Of a DNA stretch of 64,000 bases, positions 35,048-45,033 are shown in pieces. The notes below the pieces were generated by a model. The model did no database searches. It saw only the letters and a list, made by a program, of their open reading frames with translations, and was not told where the DNA came from. Source of the DNA: Methylotenera versatilis 79 (lineage in GTDB: Bacteria > Pseudomonadota > Gammaproteobacteria > Burkholderiales > Methylophilaceae); assembly GCF_000384375.1 (NCBI RefSeq), contig NZ_ARVX01000001.1:2170001-2234000 (forward strand), in the 5' to 3' direction. Made by a program: the position numbers and the translations under genes. Within the stretch, counting starts at the first letter, position 1. Every line of letters begins with the position of its first letter.

Positions 35048-36526
35048 TTATTTTGACTCGATTTTTTCATGTGTAGTTTCGTTCCAGCCGCCACCTAATA
35101 CTTTATACAAAGTCACTTGATTACTAAATGCGATTAATCGAATGCTGATTAAATTCTGCTGTGCGGCATACAAAGTACGCTGCGAATCTAATACCAGCAA
35201 ATAATTATCTATTCCACTTTTATAGCGCGCCTCCGACAAACGAAAGCTTTCACTAGATGCATTCACCAGCGAGCTTTGTGAGTTGAATTGTTCGGTTAAT
35301 GTTTGACGTATCGCTAATGAGTCAGCGACTTCTCTAAACGCGGTTTGGATAGTTTTTTCATATTGTGCAACGGTAATATCGCGGTCGACTTCAGCAATTT
35401 TTAGATTGGCACGATTACGGCCAGCATTAAAAATGGGTACGACTATTTGCGGCACAAAATTCCAAAAACCCGTGCCGCTTGAAAATAAATTATTCAGCTC
35501 ACGGCTGGCACTGCCGACTGACGCAGTTAATGAAATAGCTGGATAAAAAGCTGCGCGTGCGGCGCCAATATTGGCGTTGGCTGCCTGCAAATTGTATTCA
35601 GCTTGCAACACATCTGGCCGTTTCAGCAACACTTCAGATGGCAGTCCTGCTGGTAAATCAGCCAACACAGTAACAGCTTGCAATTCATTATCAGGACGTA
35701 ATTCGACAGGCAAGTTTGAGCCGATTAATAATACCAAGGCATTTTCATCTTGCTGAATCAAACTGGTGAATCGTGCAACATCGACTTTAGCCGTATCAAC
35801 AAGAATTTGTGCTTGCTGCAAATCCAAGCCAGTAGCAATGCCATAATCAAAGCGACTTTTATTTAAGTCATAAGAGGATTGCTGACTTTGTAAGGTGTTC
35901 TGTGCAAGCTTTAATCGCTCTTTATCTGCCTGCAAAGTGAGCCATGCATTAGCAACTTCTGAAATCAGGGCGATATGCGTGCTACGTCTGGCCTCTTCCG
36001 TTGCCAAAAACAACTGCAAAGCTTGGGTATTTAGACTGCGGATACGTCCAAAAAAATCTAATTCATAGCTACTAAAACTAACACCTACGCGGTAATTGCG
36101 CGTGATTTCGCCACTGGAGCCGTTCGACTGTTGAATAACACCATTGTTGATGACATTGGCTAAATTGTTGTTACCAGAGCTACTTTCGCCACTTTTTTGA
36201 ATTGTGGCATTACCTGATGCATTCACCGTAGGAAAAAGGTTTGAAGTCGTGATCTGATATTGCGCGCGTGCACGTTCTATATTCAAAGCCGCAACGCGCA
36301 AATCGCGATTATTGTTTAAAGCTAACTCAATGACTTTGCGCAATTTTTCGTTAATAAAAAACTCACGCCAGCCAATATCAGCCGCTATGCTGGCTTGCTG
36401 ACTATCTGTCGTCACTGGCCAAGTTTCTGCCACAGGCGGTTTTGGCCGTTTAAAATTGGGAATAAAGCTACAACTAGGCAGCAATGTGGCAAGCACGATA
36501 AGGTTAATTAGAGGTTTTTTTATCAT
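35048..36526 (-). CDS. RND efflux outer-membrane lipoprotein (OprM/NodT family)
   Basis: 492-residue channel of a tripartite pump. Signal peptide with lipobox LLPSC (about residue 15-19), then the paired-repeat pattern of the NodT family (AALNIERARAQYQITTSNLF and AEYNLQAANANIGAARAAFY repeated, LKRPDVLQAEY). It lies three bases after the RND pump gene and ends the operon. With the adaptor and pump upstream it makes a complete tripartite system. Confidence 0.93.
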   Translation of the reverse strand: MIKKPLINLIVLATLLPSCSFIPNFKRPKPPVAETWPVTTDSQQASIAADIGWREFFINEKLRKVIELALNNNRDLRVAALNIERARAQYQITTSNLFPTVNASGNATIQKSGESSSGNNNLANVINNGVIQQSNGSSGEITRNYRVGVSFSSYELDFFGRIRSLNTQALQLFLATEEARRSTHIALISEVANAWLTLQADKERLKLAQNTLQSQQSSYDLNKSRFDYGIATGLDLQQAQILVDTAKVDVARFTSLIQQDENALVLLIGSNLPVELRPDNELQAVTVLADLPAGLPSEVLLKRPDVLQAEYNLQAANANIGAARAAFYPAISLTASVGSASRELNNLFSSGTGFWNFVPQIVVPIFNAGRNRANLKIAEVDRDITVAQYEKTIQTAFREVADSLAIRQTLTEQFNSQSSLVNASSESFRLSEARYKSGIDNYLLVLDSQRTLYAAQQNLISIRLIAFSNQVTLYKVLGGGWNETTHEKIESK

Positions 36527-36529
36527 TGA

Positions 36530-39500
36530 TTAGCCTTCAATCTTAGGCACAGATTGACTCAAAGCACTATTTTCATACTGATAAGGAAATGCGCTGCGGA
36601 TTAACACATAAAACAAAGGCACAAAAAATATGCCGAATAAAGTAGCGGTTAACATGCCGCCAAACACGCCAGTACCAATGGCACGACGACTTGCCGCACC
36701 AGCGCCGGTACTTAGTGCCAACGGTAAAACACCAAAAATAAACGCTAGAGATGTCATTAATATCGGTCGCAAACGTAGATGTACGGCCTCCAGCGTGGCA
36801 TCAATTAAAGATTTTCCTTGCTCCTGCAGATGCTTGGCAAATTCAACAATCAAAATCGCGTTTTTCGCAGCCAACCCAACTGTCGTCAATAAACCTACTT
36901 GAAAGTAAACATCAGCCGTCATACCGCGTAAAGTGGTTGCCAAAATCGCACCGACGATACCGAGCGGAATAATTAAAATGACTGAAAATGGAACCGCCCA
37001 ACTTTCATACAGTGCGGCTAAACATAAGAACACAAATAAAATCGAGATGGCATACAAAAATGGTGCTTGTGAGCCTGAAAGGCGCTCTTGATAAGATTGT
37101 GCGCTCCATTCATATCCAATGCCTTCTGGTAACTTGCCAGCGATTTCCTCAGCCGCTAGCATCGCAACGCCAGAGCTGACACCACTGGCAGTTTCACCTA
37201 CAATTTCAAGCGAAGATACGCCGTTAAAGCGCTCTAAAAGCGGTGAGCCGTAAGTCCAATTGCTGCTGGCAAAAGATGAAAATTGCACCATCTCATTATT
37301 GCTATTTCTCACATACCAATCGTTAATATTTTCAGGTTGCATACGGTAAGGCGCATCCGCTTGTAGATAGACTTTCTTCACACGGCCTCTATCGATAAAA
37401 TCGTTCACATAATTGCCACCGACCGCAATGGACAACGTGCTATTGATGCTGGCTGGCGTCAATCCAAAAGCACCAGCTTTCTTGTCGTCAATATTAATGC
37501 GGAATTGCGGCGTATCATCTAAACCACTGCTGCGCACTTTACTCAATCGGCTATCTTGTGCAGCTAAGGTTAGAAATTGGTCACGCGCTTTCATCAGTGC
37601 GTCATGCCCTAACCCACCTAAATCCTTTAACTGCATGGTGAAGCCAGAGGCAGCGCCCAAACCGCGCACAGCTGATGGCTGCAAGATGAAAATCTTAGCA
37701 TCTCGAATATAAGCTAAATCTTTGGTTGCCTGTTGTGACAACGCTTGGGCGGTTTGCGCGATACCTTTACGCTCACTCCAATCCTTTAGTTTGATAAAAG
37801 CGCGCCCAGCATTTTGACTGGCGGCCCCGTTCTGTCCTTGGCCTCTAATCGTGATAATAGAATCAATCTCTGGCTTTGACAGCAGGTATTTTTCAACTTC
37901 TTTCATCACAGCCCTCATGCGAGTGTCCGTTGCGCCAACTGGCAACTGAACCTGCGCTGAAAGTATGGCTTGATCTTCATCCGGCAAAAATGATGTGGGT
38001 AATTGAAAGTATAAAACTGCCATGACCAAAGTGATTAACCCATAAACACCTGCTGCTAACAGCTTGCGATTCAATATTCCACCGACTACCGATTGATAAC
38101 GATTTGAGGCGCTATCAAAATTACGGTTAAACCAGCCAAAAAATCCGCGTTTTTGTTTATGTGACGGGTCGGCTGACTTAAGTAAAGTGGCACATAAGGC
38201 TGGCGTTAGCGTTAAAGCGACAACAACAGATAACAACATCGCAGAAACGATGGTAATAGAGAATTGCCGATAGATGACGCCTGTTGACCCGCCAAAAAAT
38301 GCCATCGGAATAAATACAGCGGATAAAACCAGTGCGATTCCAACCAGTGCGCCAGTGATCTCATTCATGGATTTGCGTGTGGCTTCTTTGGGCGATAACC
38401 CCTCTTCATTCATCACGCGCTCAACGTTTTCAACCACTACAATGGCATCATCCACCAGCAATCCAATGGCCAGCACCAAGCCAAACATGGTCAATGTATT
38501 AATGGAATACCCGAATACTGCCAGCACGCCAAAAGTACCTAGTAGCACGACTGGAACAGCAATTGCGGGAATCAGAGTTGCGCGAAAATTCTGTAAAAAC
38601 AGGTACATAATCAGCACCACTAATACAATCGCTTCAATCAATGACTTAACCACTTCTTCAATAGAAATTCTGACGAAAGGCGTTGTATCGTAACCAATTG
38701 CGGTTTTAAGCTTTAAATCCTTGGGAAAGAATGTCTTTAATTCATCTAGTTTAGATAATACTGCCTGTGCGGTGCCAAGCGCGTTTGCACCCTCCGCCAA
38801 CCTGACGCCGATAGCTGCTGATGCTTGGCCTTTAAAGGAAGTCACCGGCGTATAACTATCTGCGCCCAACTCAATGCGCGCCACATCTTTTAAGTAAACA
38901 GTAGCACCATCTGTGGTCGATTTAAGCACTACATTTTCAAATTCTTTAGCTGTTTGCAGCTTGGTACGTGCAGTGATGGTTGCATTTAATTGTTGCTCAC
39001 TAACTGCGGGCAAAGCACCTAACTGACCAGCAGAAACCTCAGCATTCTGCGCAAGAATCGCCGCACTGACATCGGATGGCATCAGATTATATTTTTGTAG
39101 ATTCTTAGGGTTTAACCAAATGCGCATGGCGTAACCCGAACCGATAGCCTGAACCTCACCCACGCCATCTACACGACTGATTTGATCAAGCAGTGTACTG
39201 GAAATATAATCACCAATATCCATCGATGATACCGCTGGATTATCTGACACCAATGAAATAATCATCAGAAAATCAATGCCAGTTTTAGTTACCGTCACAC
39301 CCAAACTTTGCACGATTTGCGGCAACCGAGGTAAGGCTTGTTGCAGCTTATTTTGCACTTGAACCTGCGCGATGTCTGGATCTGTACCCGCATCAAAAGT
39401 CAAAGAGATGTTTGCGCCACCAGAAGAGTTACTAGTTGATGACATATAACTCAGGTTGTCGATACCTTGTATGTATTGCTCGATTACCTGCGTAACGGAA

Positions 39501-39676
39501 TCTTGAATGGTTTGTGCAGAAGCGCCAGTATAATTAGCGCGAATATTGACACGCGTCGGCGCAATATTTGGGTATTGCTCTAAAGATAATTGGTAAATAG
39601 AGCCTGCGCCTGCCAGCATGATCACAATCGAAATGACCCAAGCAAAAATAGGACGATCTATAAAAAAACGGGCCAT
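36530..39676 (-). CDS. RND efflux transporter permease (HAE1/AcrB-MexB type)
   Basis: 1048 residues, the standard size of an HAE1 pump. It starts MARFFIDRPIFAWVISI and has the twelve-span RND layout with two large periplasmic loops; the proton-relay aspartates are in GLVLAIGLLVDDAIVVVENV (about 400-420), and GxxNI-type and F-rich contacts are present. Ends with IEG. The substrate is not predictable; relatives are multidrug pumps. Nine bases after the adaptor gene, three before the outer-membrane gene. No regulator gene adjoins this operon in the window. Confidence 0.96.
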   Translation of the reverse strand: MARFFIDRPIFAWVISIVIMLAGAGSIYQLSLEQYPNIAPTRVNIRANYTGASAQTIQDSVTQVIEQYIQGIDNLSYMSSTSNSSGGANISLTFDAGTDPDIAQVQVQNKLQQALPRLPQIVQSLGVTVTKTGIDFLMIISLVSDNPAVSSMDIGDYISSTLLDQISRVDGVGEVQAIGSGYAMRIWLNPKNLQKYNLMPSDVSAAILAQNAEVSAGQLGALPAVSEQQLNATITARTKLQTAKEFENVVLKSTTDGATVYLKDVARIELGADSYTPVTSFKGQASAAIGVRLAEGANALGTAQAVLSKLDELKTFFPKDLKLKTAIGYDTTPFVRISIEEVVKSLIEAIVLVVLIMYLFLQNFRATLIPAIAVPVVLLGTFGVLAVFGYSINTLTMFGLVLAIGLLVDDAIVVVENVERVMNEEGLSPKEATRKSMNEITGALVGIALVLSAVFIPMAFFGGSTGVIYRQFSITIVSAMLLSVVVALTLTPALCATLLKSADPSHKQKRGFFGWFNRNFDSASNRYQSVVGGILNRKLLAAGVYGLITLVMAVLYFQLPTSFLPDEDQAILSAQVQLPVGATDTRMRAVMKEVEKYLLSKPEIDSIITIRGQGQNGAASQNAGRAFIKLKDWSERKGIAQTAQALSQQATKDLAYIRDAKIFILQPSAVRGLGAASGFTMQLKDLGGLGHDALMKARDQFLTLAAQDSRLSKVRSSGLDDTPQFRINIDDKKAGAFGLTPASINSTLSIAVGGNYVNDFIDRGRVKKVYLQADAPYRMQPENINDWYVRNSNNEMVQFSSFASSNWTYGSPLLERFNGVSSLEIVGETASGVSSGVAMLAAEEIAGKLPEGIGYEWSAQSYQERLSGSQAPFLYAISILFVFLCLAALYESWAVPFSVILIIPLGIVGAILATTLRGMTADVYFQVGLLTTVGLAAKNAILIVEFAKHLQEQGKSLIDATLEAVHLRLRPILMTSLAFIFGVLPLALSTGAGAASRRAIGTGVFGGMLTATLFGIFFVPLFYVLIRSAFPYQYENSALSQSVPKIEG

Positions 39677-39685
39677 ATTTGCTCT

Positions 39686-40891
39686 TTAAGGGTTTGAAGG
39701 GGTCACTGGCCGATTGATTTTTGTACTGGCGCTACTTGCTGCAGCCATTTCAATCGCCTTAACTTTATCGCCAACGCTGGCTTTCTGCATACCGTCTACA
39801 ATCACTTGCTCGCCCGCAACCAACCCTTCAGTAACTAGCCATTGATTACCGATTGATTTATCAGCCGCAATAATGCGTACTTCAACTTTACTCTGGTTAT
39901 TAACGACTAATACCGTCGCTTCGCCTTGCGCATTGCGACTGACACTTTGCTGCGGTACAACAATGGCATGCTCATCTACCGCTTCTCTAATGCGCGCGCG
40001 CACATACATACCTGGCAGCAAAAGCCCTTCATTGTTAGGCACTATTGCACGCAGTGTCACCGCCCCAGAAGTGGGATTGACGGTTACGCCACTGAATTTT
40101 AATATGCCTTCATGACTATAAACACTACCGTCTTCCAGTATCACTTTGATGGGCGCCTCGCTGGTGCTAGCTTTTTTCAGGTCACCGCTTGCCATGTCTC
40201 GCTTAAGTCTCAACAGCTCGTTGCTGGATTGCGTGATATCTACAAAAATTGGGTCTAGCTGCTGGATTCTAGTCAACACAACATCTTGGTTAGCGGTAAC
40301 TAAGGCGCCCGGAGTCACTGCAGATACATCTACGCGCCCTGAAATAGGCGCAATAATTCGGGTGAAATTAAGGTTAATACGCGCGGTTTGTAACGCGGCC
40401 TGTGTCAGTAGTAAATCAGCCTCACCTTGTTTGAATAAGGCATTGATGTCGTCATTATCTTGCTTGCTAACTGCGTTAATTTTCACTAACTCCGCATAAC
40501 GCTCTGCTTTAGATTTTAAGGAGGCTAAATTCGCTTCTGATTTTTTAACATTGGCCTGCGCGCTGTCATAAACAGCACGATAAACTGCTGGGTCTATTTG
40601 GTAGAGCAAGTCGCCAGTCTTAACATTTGCACCTTCTACAAACGCACGTTTTTGGATAATGCCACCAACTTGAGGCCTAATCTCTGCAATCATTCGCGCC
40701 ACTGTACGGCCTGGTAATTCAGTCACAATAGATTGTGCCTGTAACTTAACTGTCACAACACCGACTTCTGGGACAGTTTCGACTTTGGTTTTTGGTTCAC
40801 TCGCAGATTGCTTGCAACCCGCCATCAAAAAAGCGAGTGAAATACACAGGTTAAGGAAAACGTAAAATCGTATTGCTGGATATTTCTTCAT
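39686..40891 (-). CDS. RND efflux periplasmic adaptor (AcrA/MexA family)
   Basis: From ATG at 40891 a 401-residue lipoprotein with signal peptide and lipobox LAFLMAGC, then the barrel-sandwich/alpha-hairpin pattern of the membrane-fusion proteins (RPQVGGIIQKRAFVEGANVK, RINLNFTRIIAPISGRVDVS). A frame 33 codons longer would bury the lipobox and is rejected. First gene of the operon adaptor-pump-outer-membrane channel on the minus strand. Confidence 0.93.
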   Translation of the reverse strand: MKKYPAIRFYVFLNLCISLAFLMAGCKQSASEPKTKVETVPEVGVVTVKLQAQSIVTELPGRTVARMIAEIRPQVGGIIQKRAFVEGANVKTGDLLYQIDPAVYRAVYDSAQANVKKSEANLASLKSKAERYAELVKINAVSKQDNDDINALFKQGEADLLLTQAALQTARINLNFTRIIAPISGRVDVSAVTPGALVTANQDVVLTRIQQLDPIFVDITQSSNELLRLKRDMASGDLKKASTSEAPIKVILEDGSVYSHEGILKFSGVTVNPTSGAVTLRAIVPNNEGLLLPGMYVRARIREAVDEHAIVVPQQSVSRNAQGEATVLVVNNQSKVEVRIIAADKSIGNQWLVTEGLVAGEQVIVDGMQKASVGDKVKAIEMAAASSASTKINRPVTPSNP

Positions 40892-41060
40892 GTTTGGTTG
40901 AGCAATCCGATTAATTGATGGGAAATAAAATGGTTGAGAATGGTTTAAAAGCGGAGATGATTGAATATGTTTTTTAAGAATATCAAGCATGTTAGTTTAT
41001 CTTAAAAATTGTGATGATTAAATCCCAGTTGCGCATATTTGCTTATAGATGCGCATTTAA

Positions 41061-41921
41061 TCAGCCAAACAAACCTTGCTGATAATCACTGATAGCTTGT
41101 TTGATTTCCTCCTGCGTATTCATCACAAATGGGCCGTATGCCACAACTGGCTCATTTAACGGCTCACCACCCAAAAATAATACAATCGAATCAGTGTCTG
41201 CCGCTAACTGAATTGTGCCAGCTTCACGCTCAAAAATCACATATTGATCTTCTATAACGCTTTCCGCAGCATTAACCTTAATACATCCTTTTAAAACGAT
41301 TAGAACTGCATTATGACCTTCTGGGGAATCTAATTTGAATGATTTTCCTGCGTTCAGTTGTATATCCCAAACATTCATCGGCGTAAATGTTTTAGATGGG
41401 CCTTTTTTACCTTGGTAATCTCCCGCAATAATACGCAAATAGCCACTATCTTCCGGCAAGATAACCTTAGGAATCGTGTCATTTAATACGGTTTGATAGC
41501 GCGATTCTGCTAGTTTATCTTGCGCTGGCAAATTCACCCACAATTGCGCCATATGCAAAGTGCCGCCCTCTTTGGCGAAATTTTCTGAATGATATTCTTC
41601 ATGCAGAATACCTGCTGCTGCCGTCATCCATTGCACATCACCTGCGCCAATTTTTCCGCCGTTGCCAGCAGAATCTTTATGTTCAAGTTCACCCTCATAC
41701 ACAATAGTCACCGTTTCAAAACCACGATGCGGATGCTGCCCCACGCCACGCCTTTTGTCTGTTGGCGTAAAAGTCGCTGGGCCTGCATGATCTAACAACA
41801 GAAAGGGGCTTAAATCTTGCATTACCGCCTGATTGCTATAAGAAAAAATACTCTTAACAGGAAAACCATCGCCCACCCAATGTTCGCCGTTGTGGCTGTG
41901 AATACTTTTAATCTGTTTCAT
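41061..41921 (-). CDS. Pirin family protein
   Basis: 286-residue bicupin. The N-terminal cupin has the pirin signature QHPHRGFETVTIVYEGELEH (about 62-81) with the His-Glu metal ligands, followed by MTAAAGILHEEYH. The C-terminal cupin is more divergent (DIQLNAGKSFKL). Bacterial pirins are often quercetinase-like; function here unknown. Single gene, between the RND operon and the antiporter gene. A hairpin-like inverted repeat (TTAAGTT/AACTTAA, about 41955-41973) lies just upstream and may be an operator. Confidence 0.92.
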   Translation of the reverse strand: MKQIKSIHSHNGEHWVGDGFPVKSIFSYSNQAVMQDLSPFLLLDHAGPATFTPTDKRRGVGQHPHRGFETVTIVYEGELEHKDSAGNGGKIGAGDVQWMTAAAGILHEEYHSENFAKEGGTLHMAQLWVNLPAQDKLAESRYQTVLNDTIPKVILPEDSGYLRIIAGDYQGKKGPSKTFTPMNVWDIQLNAGKSFKLDSPEGHNAVLIVLKGCIKVNAAESVIEDQYVIFEREAGTIQLAADTDSIVLFLGGEPLNEPVVAYGPFVMNTQEEIKQAISDYQQGLFG

Positions 41922-42191
41922 TTTTCACCTCATCATTTGCATAGTGAAGACAGTTTAAGTTAAGAAAACTTAACCATTCATTTAAGCTAATTTTTCACGG
42001 TTAAACATATGTCGTTTTATGCTTAATTTATCTATATTTTTAAGATTAAGTATAAGTAAATTAAAGTACTAAAAACTTCTTTTTATATTTATATCCATTT
42101 ACAATCAAGCCAATTAATATTTTAGCGTAAGCGTTATTTTCAATAATCACTCTAATATTCAACCATATAAACACACTTTATTTAGGCCAAC

Positions 42192-43961
42192 ATGGATTCA
42201 TCTAGTTTTCTCGTTCAAGCAGTCATTTATCTTTCATCCGCCATATTAATAGTACCTTTATTTAAGCGATTAGGCTTGGGCTCTGTGCTTGGATATTTAC
42301 TCGCCGGCATATTAATCGGCCCATACGCGCTTAAACTCATTCCAGACCCTGAACATGTACTGCACTTTGCCGAGTTTGGCGTTGTGTTGATGCTTTTTCT
42401 TGTCGGCCTAGAATTAGAGTCAAAAAAAGTGTGGGAGTTGCGCAAGATTCTATTTGGATTAGGCGGATTACAAGTGATTAGTACAATCGTATTAGTCAGC
42501 ATCGTGGCGCATATGTTGCACATGAGCTGGCCAGTTGCCATCGTCATTGCGATGGGTGTTGCGATGTCTTCAACGGCGATTGGTTTAACCTCGCTCACTG
42601 AAAAAAAGCAACTTGCTACGCCTGGCGGTCAAGCTTCGTTCGCAACGTTGTTGTTTCAAGATTTATCCGTCATCCCAATTTTCATGCTGTTGGCATTTAT
42701 CGCGCCAAATAGTACGCAGTCTGGTTTTGATCTATGGGCAATCGTAAAAGCCTTTGCAGTAATCGCGCTGATTACTTTTGCTAGCCGAACACTGTTAAGA
42801 CCGATTATGCGTATCGTCGCGCAAACGGGTGTACGCGAGATTTTCGTCGCGTTTTCCTTGCTGCTTGTAATTGGCGTTGCACTTGCCATGCAGTCAGTCG
42901 GGCTTTCGATGGCGCTTGGTACGTTTTTGGCAGGCGTATTGCTGGCTGATTCTGAATACCGTTATGAATTGAGATTAGATATTGAACCAGTTAAAGGTTT
43001 GCTGTTGGGTCTATTTTTCATTGCTGTCGGTATGTCGGTTGATATGTCATTACTCGCCAATTCACCCATGATTATTTTCGGATTCGCTTTATTGATTGTC
43101 ATCACTAAAATGACGATTCTGATCGGGCTTGGCCGATTATTTAAGTTAACCTTTAAAGAAGCCTTATTATTTGCAGTCGCGCTTTCGCAAGTGGGTGAAT
43201 TTGCTTTTGTGATTTTTGGTGTCGCGCTGACAGAAAGTATCATTCCGCGTGAAACTTACAATATCCTCAACGCGATTGTTGCAGTATCTATGCTGATAAC
43301 ACCATTGCTGTTATTACTTTATGACCGCTTTCTAAGCTTGCAATGCAGCGAAAGGCCAAAGGACCGCATCACAGAAACTAATGGTGTCATCATTGCAGGA
43401 TTTGGCCGTTTCGGTCAGATTGTTGGCCGCGTGTTACTTGCAAAAGGCATCACGGCAACGTTAATCGATAATGATCCCCGTCAAATCGACCTAATGCGCG
43501 AGTTTGGCTGGCGTTGTTATTATGGTGATGCATCTAGATTAGATTTGCTTGAAGAAGCTGGCATTGCAAATGCAAAACTGCTGGTCGTTTCTGTCAATGA
43601 TCCCGTTGCAACGCTTGAGATGGCAAAGCTTGTAAAAGAGCGATGGCCTAATGTGGCAGTTGTGATTAGAGCGCGCAGTAGAACCGATGCGTTTGATTTA
43701 CGCGATGTTGGATTAAATCCAATACGTGAAACATTTTATTCCTCACTAGAAGCTGCTAGACAGGCATTAATAGCGACAGGTGAATCAGCAAGCGCTGCAG
43801 CAAAAATCATTAAACATTTCGAACAGCACGATGCAGAGCAACTAGAAGCGCACCGAAAAATCAGAGGTGATATGGGCGCAATAGTAAGTTTGGCTGAAAA
43901 GGGACGAAGCGATCTCAAAGCACTACTGGCATTAGAACAGTCAGAAATCGATATCAAATAG
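42192..43961 (+). CDS. Cation:proton antiporter with RCK/TrkA-N domain (KefB/KefC-like)
   Basis: 589 residues: about twelve membrane spans (2-380) with MLFLVGLELESKK, GVAMSSTAIGL and VALSQVGEFAFVIFG, the CPA2 pattern, then a cytoplasmic TrkA-N Rossmann domain with GFGRFGQIVGRVLL (about 401) and a C-terminal helical tail. Resembles glutathione-gated potassium efflux antiporters KefB/KefC and the Ybal type. No ancillary KefF/KefG is adjacent, so regulation by glutathione is not supported here. Followed by a shared terminator with cspA. Confidence 0.9.
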   Translation: MDSSSFLVQAVIYLSSAILIVPLFKRLGLGSVLGYLLAGILIGPYALKLIPDPEHVLHFAEFGVVLMLFLVGLELESKKVWELRKILFGLGGLQVISTIVLVSIVAHMLHMSWPVAIVIAMGVAMSSTAIGLTSLTEKKQLATPGGQASFATLLFQDLSVIPIFMLLAFIAPNSTQSGFDLWAIVKAFAVIALITFASRTLLRPIMRIVAQTGVREIFVAFSLLLVIGVALAMQSVGLSMALGTFLAGVLLADSEYRYELRLDIEPVKGLLLGLFFIAVGMSVDMSLLANSPMIIFGFALLIVITKMTILIGLGRLFKLTFKEALLFAVALSQVGEFAFVIFGVALTESIIPRETYNILNAIVAVSMLITPLLLLLYDRFLSLQCSERPKDRITETNGVIIAGFGRFGQIVGRVLLAKGITATLIDNDPRQIDLMREFGWRCYYGDASRLDLLEEAGIANAKLLVVSVNDPVATLEMAKLVKERWPNVAVVIRARSRTDAFDLRDVGLNPIRETFYSSLEAARQALIATGESASAAAKIIKHFEQHDAEQLEAHRKIRGDMGAIVSLAEKGRSDLKALLALEQSEIDIK

Positions 43962-43996
43962 ACGCTTAAGTTGTAAGCTTTTAAAACGCAGAAACG

Positions 43997-44020
43997 AAAA
44001 AAGACCCTTGCGGGTCTTTA
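43997..44020. terminator. Terminator for cspA and the antiporter gene
   Basis: AAGACCC-ttgc-GGGTCTT stem with A6 before; the T-run on the minus strand (after the complement of AAAAAAG) makes it strongest for cspA. Confidence 0.8.
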
Positions 44021-44044
44021 AATGCATTAAGCAAACGAGTTTAC

Positions 44045-44248
44045 TTAAGCTTTTTGGATGTTAGAGGCTTGTTTGCCTTTTGGTCCATCAGTCACGTCAA
44101 AACTAACGCGATCATTTTCTTTCAAACTTTTGTAGCCACTGTCTACGATAGCTGAGAAGTGAGCGAATAAATCGTCACCGCCTGCATCTGGAGTAATAAA
44201 GCCGAAGCCTTTAGAGTCATTAAACCATTTTACAATACCTGTTGCCAT
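44045..44248 (-). CDS. cspA: Cold-shock protein (CspA family)
   Basis: 67-residue single cold-shock domain. RNA-binding motif SKGFGFIT is present; LFAHFSAI takes the place of the usual [22 protein letters not shown] and [11 protein letters not shown] complete the family pattern. Nucleic-acid chaperone. It has a promoter at 44358-44386 and a leader of about 100 bases. It is divergent from infA, both translation-related. Confidence 0.96.
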   Translation of the reverse strand: MATGIVKWFNDSKGFGFITPDAGGDDLFAHFSAIVDSGYKSLKENDRVSFDVTDGPKGKQASNIQKA

Positions 44249-44357
44249 AATCTTACTTTCATACTTTAAAAAAGGGAGGCACCCTAAAAGTTTGGGTTTT
44301 TAAAATATTACTAGTCTCGAAAACTCAACAAATTAAAAATTCAAACGCCTAAAGTGC

Positions 44358-44386
44358 TTTTTACGTACATGTTGAGATTCTGTCAA
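44358..44386 (-). promoter_or_regulatory. cspA promoter
   Basis: Minus-strand TTGACA and TAAAAA separated by exactly 17 bases; transcript leader about 100 bases before the start codon at 44248. Confidence 0.65.
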
Positions 44387-44480
44387 GCATTATTTCAAAC
44401 TATTTTCAGCCCTCTTAAAAAAATTGCGCTCGCATAATCGCTTATTTGGTCTATTTGATTACTTGTTTTAGCTATATTGA

Positions 44481-44509
44481 TTGCTAATTTTACTAGGTAA
44501 GACTATACT
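44481..44509 (+). promoter_or_regulatory. Candidate infA promoter
   Basis: TTGCTA and TATACT separated by 17 bases, about 155 bases before the start codon. Confidence 0.55.
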
Positions 44510-44665
44510 CCGCGTGCGTTAAAGTGGTGATAACGTAGAGATTTTGTTGTTAATTCGCCACTATTCCCAAAACTTGTTTCAGAATTTATAAGTGAATTTG
44601 CAAATACAGTTAATTCTTTATATGGGTCTTAAAATGTTGATTGCAAATTTTATTGGAGTGTATAT

Positions 44666-44926
44666 TTGGCTAAAGAAGAATTAATTGAAATGAATGGTGT
44701 GGTAGATGAAATTCTACCTGACTCACGTTATCGCGTTACGCTAGAAAATGGCCATAAGTTAATTGCCTATACTGGCGGGAAAATGCGCAAAAATCATATC
44801 CGCATTTTGGCTGGTGATAAAGTGGTGCTAGAGCTTTCGCCTTATGATATTAATAATGGTCGTATTACATTTAGGCATATTGAATCAAAACAAGCTTACA
44901 GCCCGCCTAAAAGACGTACCTATTAA
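44666..44926 (+). CDS. infA: Translation initiation factor IF-1
   Basis: 86 residues with the IF-1 OB-fold pattern: [11 protein letters not shown]-type N-terminus (here [20 protein letters not shown]), [21 protein letters not shown]-like core, and [13 protein letters not shown] near 55. Start is TTG at 44666 with GGAG seven bases upstream. A short extra C-terminal tail ([14 protein letters not shown]) makes it longer than the usual 72. It stands alone, divergent from cspA, not in a ribosomal-protein cluster, so a second infA in the spc-type operon is likely elsewhere (inference). Confidence 0.93.
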   Translation: MAKEELIEMNGVVDEILPDSRYRVTLENGHKLIAYTGGKMRKNHIRILAGDKVVLELSPYDINNGRITFRHIESKQAYSPPKRRTY

Positions 44927-44955
44927 TTTCATATCAATTGAAATGATCGAATTCG

Positions 44956-44981
44956 AAAGCCAGTTACTCTGGCTTTTTTAT
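44956..44981 (+). terminator. Terminator after infA
   Basis: AAAGCCAG/CTGGCTTT stem with a 5-base loop followed by T6, 30 bases after the stop. Confidence 0.9.
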
Positions 44982-45033
44982 CGTTAATAGTCGGCTCGCA
45001 CATATTTGCAATCACAACTCTATCTAAACCATT

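Larger units (their letters stand above)
44249..44665. other. Divergent regulatory region between cspA and infA
   Basis: 416 bases without genes. It contains the two opposed promoters listed separately, the cspA leader with a small hairpin (AACCC/GGGTT type), and a long AT-rich infA leader of about 150 bases. No cold-shock box could be identified with confidence. Confidence 0.6.

Noticed and set aside
38274-38693. 139-codon plus-strand frame opposite the RND pump
   Set aside because: Antisense to a highly conserved membrane protein; Ser/Thr-rich composition is the usual shadow of hydrophobic codons.
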